Below are positions 56,036 to 64,000 of a stretch of 64,000 bases of DNA, piece after piece. Made by a program: the position numbers and the translations under genes. The stretch lies in NCBI GenBank assembly GCA_022495005.1, contig JAGYXB010000001.1:62001-126000 (forward strand). The letters are read 5' to 3'. Position 1 is the first letter of the stretch. Every line of letters starts with the position of its first letter. This DNA is from Rhyacophila brunnea. Taxonomy: Eukaryota > Arthropoda > Insecta > Trichoptera > Rhyacophilidae. The notes beneath the pieces are model-generated. The model made no database searches, was not told the DNA's origin, and saw only the letters and a list, made by a program, of their open reading frames with translations.

Positions 56036-56562
56036 TCCAATAGTACCTACCATAGGCCGATAGTATTAATAATAATATTAAAATTAGTCATTTGTACACA
56101 ATAACAAAAATAATACAATTTTACTGTCACAAAAGCAATTTGTGATAATGAAAGTAGGTGCGATTCAATACAAAGGATAATGATTTTTCAATACAATGTT
56201 GTTATATGTTGATAAAGGCGAGATTTGAAGGTGAAAGTTGAATTAGTGTCATATTCCACGGTGAAATCATAGTTAAATGATACACTAAAATGATTTATGT
56301 AGGGAGCATGTATATTTTTTCCGAGTAATAACACACCAACTACAATTGGATTATTATTCCATGTAATTTAAGATTTTACAAAAAATGTTATATAATCATA
56401 ACTCTACTTACGAGTATTATTTTAAACAGTATTTTGGGTGTTTTTCGAGAAAAAAATCCAAAAAAAAATTGGCTGGTGTGGTATTTTTTTCTATGCAACA
56501 ATAGCTCAAAAAACATAAAACACACTATTTCGAATTGGTGTGTTATTACATGAGGCAGTCGA

Positions 56563-57100
56563 TGTATTATGCTCGATTAAAACAGTGAACAAATATAGGT
56601 TTGTAGCTTAACCAAGCGTTGATGTCTAATGAGCAATTTAATTTAATGACTATCAAAAATACATATTATTATGATACAATATAACACTAAAATGTTGTTT
56701 ACATTGTAATACTAGCAAGGTCGGTTATATTCGGGCCGTGACACTGAATTGAGAATTAAGATTGTAATACTAGTTACTGATGATCTTCAAATGCAATGTG
56801 GTAACCTGTTCCCAATAAATGAATATTTTTGATTGCATGTTTCATTCAAATCATTACCATTTATTTAATTATCATTTTCTACAAACATTTTACTATATTT
56901 CACTTGAAGAATGTGCAATAACTATCACTGGCATGGCAGTTTACAGTTTCGTGTCGCGGCTTGGTCCGTGTGATAATATAATAACATTTTCCCATTCCGG
57001 TCTAAGAAGACTTCAAACTGAATTAAAAAATGATCAAACCTTCTATAAAAACAAGATTATGACTCGGTTCAACCGGTGAGGCAAATACTTTCATCTTTAT
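56563..57100. other. No gene seen
   Basis: AT-rich. An 86-codon frame (56819-57079) has no recognised domain. Confidence 0.4.
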
Positions 57101-57105
57101 ATTGT

Positions 57106-57520
57106 GCCATCCCCTAGCGGAGGTCGGCCACCATCAAGGCGATCTTATCTTTGTCGTCTGCTACCCGGAACAGTTCAGTGGAGCTGCACTCGTACCAACC
57201 ACGGGGGTTCTTAAGCCACGAAATGCGGCGCCGTCCTCTGCTACGCTTCCCATTGACCTTTCATTGAATGACAAGTTGGGGAATGCTATATTTTTGTCCT
57301 CTCATAATGTGGCCGAGGTACTGTAGTTTCCTGGTTTTGATACTACGTAGAACTTCTCGGTCCTTCCCCATTCGATTGAGAACTTCAACATTTGTCACCC
57401 GTTCAGTCCAAGGAATTTTGAGGATGCGCCTATACAGCCACATCTCGAAAGCTTCAAGTCTCCGTGACATCTCTTGGTTTAGGGTCCAATAGTGCAAATA
57501 CAAAAAAATACTAAGACGGA
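57106..57520 (-). pseudogene. LINE C-terminal fragment (minus strand)
   Basis: The translation reads LNQEMSRRLEAFEMWLYRRI, then LKIPWTERVTNVEVLNRMGK, RKLQYLGHIMRGQKY, and after an in-frame TGA (about 57260) KVNGKRSRGRRRISWLKN. It then gives WYECSSTELFRVADDK. The order EAFEMW-x-YRR, then W-x-x-x-VTN-x-EVL, then LGH-x-MR is typical of LINE ORF2 C-termini. The RT core is absent. A related 3' end lies at 10395. Confidence 0.8.
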
Positions 57521-60000
57521 GATAATGAGAAGCCGAGATTGAACAATGTCATTGATTGTCTGTGGTAGTAACCCATTAAGTGTTTTACGACCAACGTGTC
57601 ATGTCTGCAATTTCATGTATTGTAAAAAACGGAAGCAGTATTATACATAACAAATATGTACATACACACATTTAACGGAATATAAAATTTCAATTATACA
57701 CATCAGGAAGTTGGAAAGTGTCGTTAAAATTTATTTATAATATAATATATATCCGCAAACACGTCATAAATAATGTAGGTACAAAATTGTTTACCTACGA
57801 AATCTTACCAATTAGTATACCAATTCGGTTGGAAAATATATGCAAATTTGTATGGATATGTTTGCGGTAAAAAAAATATTTCATCGGAAGTAGTAACGTA
57901 CAGTCTTCTGAAATGTTGTATTGATTGAAACACACAAAATTAAGTTGGTAGAAATGTTTGCAGATTTTAAAATGCGTTGAGTTTCAAACAATTGTTTGTA
58001 CATGTATATTATGTGAAGTGGCAAACGTTTACAAAAAATGTACATTTTTTTTTGTCAGGAGCTGTATGTCAGTCAGAAATAATTTTGCTTAAGCTTTTGA
58101 GGTGCAAGCGCAATACACTAGCCTCTGATTTTCCATAGGTGGCATGACCGACTACATCCTGCTACTCTATATATATATATAAGGTGAAATATAGTAAATA
58201 ATATAGGTACCTAATTAATTTGTTTATTCTATTTTTCATCACTACTGTCTAAAACCTGGATGACATTTAAAACCTGATTTGTAACAAGTAATTTATTTGG
58301 AATGCTGGACACTCACGACTTTAACCTTCTTATATAATATATTATTTATGTCAATTTGATATATTGAAATGTAATATTATATTATTAACTACTTCACACG
58401 TGACATGTGTTTTTTTATATAAGTATATTGTAAAAATAATTTATGGTAAATATAACGCGAAAAATATGTTTTTTGCTTACCCGTTTATCACAGGTTGTTT
58501 TTCTACCTGTCATACTAAATTAATATAGGTCAGAATGATTAGTAATGCAGTGTTTACAACAAGATTATACATTTAAGAGTTCATAAAATTCTTTATTTAT
58601 ATGTCACAAATCTTTCCTTTGCTAGAACTAGCATCGTCAGTAAAACCACATTTCCGAGTTTTCACTCTCTGCTTTCACTCTTTGCTCTTGAGACATTTTT
58701 GCCTTCTCTCATGAGAGACGGTTTCTAATCCTTACGCCCTAAAGAATTTTAATTTATATATATCTGTAAATTACCTACAAGACTGCAGCCATGAATTCTT
58801 AAGGGTCAGAACCGTTTCCTCGTGTCAATCATAATCAGGCACCATTAGCGAGGGGTACGAGACTCTAGTCAATTCGCTCCCTAAAGACATAGAAATTTTC
58901 AGTGCTGTGCTGTGTTTTTTGTTTTTATTTTATAGTATAACATTGTTCATGTTGTTTATTCTTTTTTTTCATCTCTCATGTGAGGGTAATATTTACTTTA
59001 ATAATATATTAAATAAATATGTATTTTTATTTAACTTCTCTGAATAGAACATTTTTTTTTCAATTTAAATCTCATGTTGTGATTTTCCTGAATTTTGATT
59101 TATGTCCACAGTGTTTTATTTTTTTAAATTAAGTAATTAATAAATAACACGCCAATTAGAATGTAAACAAAATAAGAATTATTGAAATGTTTCGTTAATA
59201 ATCGGTAATTTAAAATTATTACTATGAATCGGCTTACTTATATGAGTGATTATTTTTAATACTTACTTCATCACTTACTTACTATCACTTACTGAATCAA
59301 TAACTTATAAATAATAGGTATGCATGTAAATTTTATACTTTTTCTAAAGTTAATATTCGTCTATTTTATTAAACATCTCACGCGTGTCTTTTTAGTAAAT
59401 TTTGAATAGTTAAAATCTATACACATAATATTATACTTACATAAATATATAATATGCGTTCTTTGCTAAAATCCGACCTTCATGCTAAAACAATTGACGA
59501 AATATGACAACAGAAGAATGTCCTTTGAAAATTGCTAATTTGCATGAACTGAAGCAAAGGCAACTACATAATTACTTACTATCTATCATATTATTATGTT
59601 TAAAATTAATAATATTTGACAGTCCCACGTATTCGTATATCACGTATCATACGTAGATATATTATTATGTAGTGTATGCAAACTGCTGGCATGAATTATT
59701 TCATTTTAAATTAACTTTAAGTACATTGTATTGGTACATGGTATCAAGCGCCACCCTTCATACACTGTAATTTTTGAAAATAAAATTATGTAAATGAATC
59801 AGTTATGTATATTTTTTTGTAATTAAATTTGTCACTTATTGAATGACTACATAATCCGATTATGTTAAGTATTTGTTAATACAAATCCAGTTAATTATTA
59901 TTTAAGTAGCAATGTAATACCTTCAATTACCTACATTTAATTACCTTATTTTATTGTATTAAATTACTATATAAACAATAATAAACTTACTGTATTCGTT
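57521..60000. other. No gene seen; GC-richer patch at 58640-58900
   Basis: Mostly AT-rich. The patch 58640-58900 (ctctgctttcactctttgct, gagagacggtttctaatcct, gaggggtacgagactctag) stands out in composition but shows no ORF, repeat partner or RNA-gene structure that I can identify. Confidence 0.4.
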
Positions 60001-60019
60001 GTCAGTGTATATTTGCCAT

Positions 60020-60110
60020 TGGTGATTACGCATAGAGTCTAAAGATGCTACAATGCGAAACACAGGTCACAAAAAGATTAGTCAAATGGAAAATAGTACC
60101 AAACTTTAAT
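60020..60110. mobile_element. MITE end (family of 25533-25786)
   Basis: caaatggaaaatagtaccaa, then actttaattgattaaaa, resembles the right terminal repeat of the 25533 MITE. The left end is unclear. Confidence 0.4.
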
Positions 60111-60185
60111 TGATTAAAACGCTAAATTTAATTTTCATCAAATACCCTCTGTCGATAATATTAATTAAGTATATAATTCTAGAAA

Positions 60186-60510
60186 ATATCATCATCATCA
60201 GCCTGAATCTATCCACTGCTGGATGAAGGCCTCTCCAAGCTAATTCCATTTTTCTCTGTCTTTCCGCAGAATTTAACCATTTAATCAATCTAGCAGCCTC
60301 TAGGTCTACCTTGCGGATGTTTTGTACCTCTTGGGTACCACTGAATGACTAGATTTGTCAAGCATTTAATAATTAAAAGTACCATTTATATTTTAGGTTT
60401 TTTGCGAACTCTATTACATCGCAAACCCTGGTATGTTTCCTTATCCACTCATTCCGCTTTTAGTCCTTTCGCATTATACCTTTCCATATTACTCTATGCT
60501 ACTCTACTAA
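60186..60510 (-). pseudogene. LINE 3' fragments (RTE-like)
   Basis: The start (catcatcatcagcctgaatc, cactgctggatgaaggcctc) is the motif commonly seen at the 3' ends of insect LINEs in this orientation. The part 60400-60500 (gcgaactctattacatcgca, ccttatccactcattccgct) matches 47810-47890 of the RTE fragment. Only short coding scraps remain. Confidence 0.6.
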
Positions 60511-60572
60511 ATTAATATTGTTCGTTTAATTAATATAATAATATCATAATACTATTATAACCACAGTACAGA

Positions 60573-60865
60573 TAATAAATAGAAAACCGATAGGCTATAT
60601 TCAATACGCCGCATCTTGATGCAGGGTTTTGAATGTGTGAGTGTCCTACGAAAATGAAGCACGCATTATGCACGTGCAATAGTGTGTGTAATACACCAAC
60701 ATTAAATGATCGTAAATGCATAAACCGAGAGCAGTTTTCAGTATTAGACGTAAAACGTATTCTTGACACGTGTGTAAGTTTAACCCGATTCATCCTTACT
60801 CGAGTCGGTTACCTGCTATCGCCTTACCCGTTATGTATTTCAGTTCCCATTATTTTTGAGTTCGC
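60573..60865 (+). repeat. Repeat D copy 3
   Basis: This copy is nearly identical to 34634-34930 over its full length. The word attataac stands just before the start (about 60553) and again just after the end (about 60872), which may be a target duplication. It is non-coding as far as I can judge. Confidence 0.7.
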
Positions 60866-61295
60866 TGATTATAACACTCATATCTACATATTTTAATATA
60901 TATATAATAAATAAAATCACTGACTTCATAAAGCAAACTCTAAATGCGTTGCCGAGTTCAATAAAGAAATAATATTAGTAAATTCATGTGAAAATATTAA
61001 ATTGTTGACTACCACACCGTACGTATAGCAAGCAACTTTATAGTTCATTCAACCAATGACCGGTAGGCAACTCGTTTTTGTCTAGTTCAAAGCATATCGT
61101 ATTTTCGATCGGATTTTATTGCAGATTCATCATTTTTTCAAGATTCTAGATCATTAAACATGACGATAAAAAATTTAATACAAGCTTTAACATTAGAGTA
61201 TCTACATATTGTATTACTATTTAAATAATCGAATGCATCATTAGTTAGATTATCTATGTGTTTTTGTGATGTAGTGGATTTAACTTAGAATACTC

Positions 61296-61298
<3 letters not shown>

Positions 61299-61341
<43 letters not shown>

Positions 61342-61354
61342 AATAGGTACGTTA

Positions 61355-61381
<27 letters not shown>
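61299..61381. repeat. (AT)n microsatellite, two tracts
   Basis: Alternating AT tracts occupy 61299-61338 and 61354-61381, separated by tttaaataggtacgtta. Such tracts are slippage-prone and often polymorphic. Confidence 0.95.
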
Positions 61382-61386
<5 letters not shown>

Positions 61387-61477
61387 GTGGCGTGCAGTTC
61401 ATAGATGCTGTAGATGCGGCGCATCCTTAGATTGTTCCTAAATATTCAAATAAAATATCCATGACATAAAAAAAACT

Positions 61478-61870
61478 GTGTTTGTTAAGACCTGGCAGAA
61501 AAAATGGGATGCCTCCACCAAAGGCAAACACACATATATGTTTTTTCCAAATATCAAATGGCGAATGAAGATAACCGCTTTGACTCCAGATCATTATACC
61601 AGTCAATTCTTGACTGGACATGGTGGCTTTGCTGGCAGGCGCTTTAGGCTTGGTCTTGTTACCTGTTAAACATGTCTATATGGCGGAAAAATACAGGATG
61701 CAAACCACATCTTCTGGGTTCAACCAGCTGTTGGGGCCATCGGACCATGCAACCTGATTGCCACAAAGGCCAATTTTATTGCGTTTAGAAAATTTGCGGC
61801 GTCATACTGCCAACGTGAAGATCTCATCACAAAGAATGCTCGGCAGTTTTGTATTAGCTTTAATTTTGTT
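61478..61870 (+). pseudogene. LINE ORF2 C-terminus (R1/Jockey-like)
   Basis: The frame reads TWQKKWDASTKGKHTYMFFP, then LTPDHYTSQFLTGHGGFAGR and RFRLGLVTC. A stop at about 61667 is followed by QDANHIFWVQPAVG and ATKANFIAFRKFAASY. The order W-x-x-x-W-x-x-S-x-K-G, then Q-x-LTGHG-x-F, then a Cys/His cluster is the usual C-terminal order of these LINE proteins. It is the same lineage as 43640-44062 (STKANFESF). It is truncated at both sides. Confidence 0.75.
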
Positions 61871-62311
61871 ATTTATCACAATTTTTAATATTGCATCTAC
61901 GTGCTCATCTCTCTCATGGTACCTTAACTTATAATCATGTAATTTCAGTCAAAGCACATTTCAGTGCATGGCAACCTTAGTATTGGGTAACTGCTCCTGA
62001 GACATTGCCAGTCATAAAAAATGATGCTTCACACCAAACGTAGGGTCCCGTGATACGCCCGATTAAGACCGGGTGTGGTTTGGTGGGGTCATTCACGTCA
62101 ATTTGTTTATTTTCTTCGTCGCATAAACTTACAAATCAATAATATGTATTTACGTCAATATTTTACTACTTAAGTAAATTATAGTAAATGGCTGTTATGT
62201 TAGTTAAAACTGCATTTATTATAATAAAAAGCATGTTCGATCTTAAAAGTCACCTAGCGCTATCTGTACCCATAATATTATTGTATTTTTATTGTCTATA
62301 ATATAAAAAGC
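61871..62311. other. No gene seen
   Basis: Mixed composition. A short GC-richer segment (62040-62095, gtagggtcccgtgatacgcc) is unassigned. A possible polyA signal for the next gene (aataaa on the minus strand) lies at about 62296-62301. Confidence 0.4.
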
Positions 62312-62563
62312 TCAAAAACCTTTATTTTGTAATAGTATGCATATGTAGGTATACATATTGACAATATCTTCTAGATGGATGACACCGGTTACTATCTTTA
62401 TTAAATTATGTTGATTTATGACAGCCATATCAGGCAATCTTGATCTATTGCCGGATAAAGTACCTAATATTTTCCTGTTTCCACTCCTTTCGGTCCATAT
62501 TATTTCATCGCCACGTACTTCTGCTAATATTGATACAGCGATTGAAATCCAGCTGGCTATCAT
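62312..62563 (-). CDS. Candidate small secreted protein, 83 aa, unrecognised
   Basis: The start chosen is the internal ATG at 62563, because the residues that follow (MIASWISIAVSILAEVRGDE) look like a weak signal peptide. The frame is open another 37 codons upstream, so the true start is uncertain. The mature part is mixed (IIWTERSGNRKILGTLSGNR, then SRLPDMAVIN) and has no recognised domain and no cysteine pattern. A minus-strand aataaa follows about 10-15 bases after the stop. Composition is less AT-biased than nearby frames. An 87-codon opposite-strand frame overlaps it. It could also be a fragment of an unknown element. Confidence 0.3.
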   Translation of the reverse strand: MIASWISIAVSILAEVRGDEIIWTERSGNRKILGTLSGNRSRLPDMAVINQHNLIKIVTGVIHLEDIVNMYTYICILLQNKGF

Positions 62564-62674
62564 TTTAATAATGAGCTTTGTTTTTGCGATGATCTTTTGT
62601 TCGATCGATATTTTCACTTCAAAGTCTTTACGCTTTGTTTCATTCAGACGGCTAGATGCAACCACAAAACACAA

Positions 62675-63320
62675 TAAGTAACCGTCTAGATGAAAATTTA
62701 CGGGATGTAGCGAGCATGAGGATATTAATTTGCGAAGGATGAGGAGGTATTAATCCCCTCTGTTCACACTGCTGATCTAGCTATTGTAATGGGCGGCGGG
62801 CCTAACTCTTTTGTTTACCCATAACTATTTTTTACCTTTCCCGTTAATCCATAATCATACATATTGTTAATTGACAAAAATTCACGGCCAACACCATCAA
62901 ATAACATTGAAGTTACTTTTCTGTATAACATATGGTTTAATGTAGAGAGCTATTCTAAAGTATTCAATTTACTTTAGTTACAGTAAAATTTTGGTAGAAA
63001 GCCATACTAAATCAATTAATAATACAGTTTTGTTTTATATTTATAATAAGAGAGTAAAGCATGAAAATGTGGATATACCAGAAAGAAGCAAAATATGCTA
63101 CTTCTTAAAGCTTTCGATATAAGACTTACGAATATACTAATAACATGACTTCTTAAGTATTTACCACAATCATGGTATGTAAATATTTTAATTTCAAGAT
63201 TAGGGAATTCAAATAGCTTATTGTAAAATCGTAACTTTTCAACTGAAAATAATTGGTAATCTTTTTTTACTATTAACATGGGAAATACAAATAAATAGGA
63301 GAAAAATAATTAAAAAATAT
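62675..63320. other. No gene seen
   Basis: AT-rich apart from a GC-richer segment at 62695-62815. An 87-codon minus frame (63279-63016) has no motif. Confidence 0.4.
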
Positions 63321-63326
63321 TTTATT
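63321..63326 (-). terminator. Possible polyadenylation signal of Gly-rich gene 3
   Basis: Minus-strand aataaa about 230 bases after the stop codon of Gly-rich gene 3. It fits a 3' UTR of moderate length. Confidence 0.45.
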
Positions 63327-63557
63327 TCAATAAAATCACAATCACTTAAAAATACATGCCACATAATAATATAAAGTATTTACCTATTTTAAATAATATA
63401 ATAATACTGAAAATATTTAAAAAAATACTCATGATATAATAAAAAAATAATATGAATAAAGCGTAGTCTATAAATTCATCAGACTATATTTTATGAAAAA
63501 ACACATTCACGTGTGAGTATATTATTAACTTTTATAACTGGCTAGCATTAACGCGAT

Positions 63558-63923
63558 CTAAAACCATCCGCCATGATGATGATGGTGACCACCCCCACCA
63601 TAACCCCCGTATCCTCCATATCCACCATATCCCCCATCATAACCCCCGTATCCTCCATGGCCCCCATAACCACCATATCCCCCGTGTCCTCCGAAGCCAC
63701 CTTCTCCGTAGTGACCCCATTCACCACCACCCCACCCGCCTCCTCCGTATCCTCCCCACGCTGATTCAGCAGGCTCTAGAAGCTCTTCATCTGCTTTCTG
63801 GACAGCTACTTCTGGCGCTAGTGCTGTATCGACAGATCTTCTGAAGATGTGACGAGGGGCTTGGTGGTATGGTTGAGGAAATGCAGCTGCCAGTGATATT
63901 AGCCCACAGGCTATGAGGAGAAT
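63558..63923 (-). CDS. Gly-rich gene 3, last exon: secreted Gly/Tyr/His-rich protein (partial)
   Basis: This 121-residue exon on the minus strand has no internal ATG start. It opens at the acceptor ctttttatag (AG at 63925-63924). In phase 0 it continues the hydrophobic half of a signal peptide (ILLIACGLISLAAAFP), so exon 1 must lie beyond 64000. The propeptide-like part is QPYHQAPRHIFRRSVDTALA, PEVAVQKADEELLEPAESAW, with FRRS as a possible basic cleavage site. The rest is WGGYGGGGWGGGEW, then GGYGGYGGHGGYGG-type repeats, five His and a GGWF end. The stop is TAG at 63560-63558. Compared with genes 1 and 2, it has an added acidic linker and its His run at the C-terminal end. Role as for the others: a secreted structural or defence-type Gly-rich protein; the exact function is not visible. 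Confidence 0.8.
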   Translation of the reverse strand: MLLIACGLISLAAAFPQPYHQAPRHIFRRSVDTALAPEVAVQKADEELLEPAESAWGGYGGGGWGGGEWGHYGEGGFGGHGGYGGYGGHGGYGGYDGGYGGYGGYGGYGGGGHHHHHGGWF

Positions 63924-64000
63924 CTATAAAAAGAAATTGGAAATCATGTCAATAGTACATTAAAGTAAAAAAATAAATAAATAATCCATATAATTTCATA

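Larger units (their letters stand above)
53261..56562 (-). mobile_element. 3.3-kb DNA transposon of unassigned superfamily
   Basis: The terminal inverted repeats are about 33 bp. The left is tcgactacctcatggaataa then cacac. The right, inverted, is tcgactgcctcatgtaataa then cacac, about 28 of 33 matching. At least four ggtgtg.ttttt-type words stand in direct orientation near the left end (53460-53640), and similar words stand near the right end (56440-56500), like transposase-binding subterminal repeats. The minus strand carries a transposase-like ORF at 55043-54675 and a 40-codon acidic frame at 55433-55311. A target duplication is not evident. The coding part looks decayed or split. Confidence 0.7.

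Noticed and set aside
63548..63764. Met/Val/Asp-rich and Thr/Pro/Ser-rich frames over Gly-rich gene 3
   Set aside because: Both are alternate readings of the same repeat. The acceptor-linked minus frame encodes the signal peptide and the Gly-rich body.

Overview
This is an AT-rich, gene-poor, repeat-dense piece of an arthropod genome, almost certainly an insect. The evidence is spliced genes with GT-AG introns, a short interstitial run of the insect telomere motif TTAGG, several families of non-LTR retrotransposons, tRNA-derived SINE-like repeats, hAT, piggyBac, Mutator-like and Helitron elements, and small secreted glycine/tyrosine-rich proteins. The base composition and repeat style suggest a hemipteran, possibly an aphid relative; that placement is inference only. 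There are no operons and no bacterial-type features. HOST GENES. I can support three related two-exon genes for secreted Gly/Tyr/His-rich proteins. Gene 1 is on the + strand (coding exons 19043-19060 and 20430-20687). Gene 2 is on the - strand (coding exons 27473-27459 and 24723-24478). Gene 3 is on the - strand at the right edge (63923-63558) and its first exon lies outside the window. In each, a tiny first exon or outside exon supplies the start, and a phase-0 acceptor leads into the hydrophobic half of the signal peptide and a Gly-rich body. A further 83-aa ORF at 62563-62312 (-) is only a candidate. LAYOUT. 0-8 kb: small MITEs, the 5' end of an LTR retrotransposon (tRNA-Lys primer site, broken gag), SINE copies and a LINE fragment. 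8-18.6 kb: tandem repeats, LINE fragments, SINEs, and a clean hAT insertion inside an older repeat. 18.9-29.7 kb: the Gly-rich gene cluster, lying over two direct segmental-duplication units (22676-26545 and 26546-29670) that carry genes, foldback elements and a 157-bp near-perfect palindrome. 29.8-52.3 kb: a large imperfect inverted duplication (arms 31518-36405 and 48350-52325, spacer about 12 kb). The spacer holds LINE remnants, a piggyBac relic, a Mutator-like MITE and a Helitron nested in one older repeat, and a hAT element with an internal 200-bp palindrome. 53.2-56.6 kb: a 3.3-kb DNA transposon with about 33-bp terminal inverted repeats, subterminal repeats and a transposase-like ORF that I cannot assign to a named superfamily. 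57-62 kb: LINE remnants, a dispersed 290-bp repeat and AT microsatellites. 62-64 kb: the candidate small gene and Gly-rich gene 3. HOW IT WORKS TOGETHER. The Gly-rich genes are probably co-evolving cuticle, silk-like or saliva-type secreted structural proteins, amplified by segmental duplication in a transposon-rich setting. All other coding similarity is to mobile elements, nearly all of it broken.
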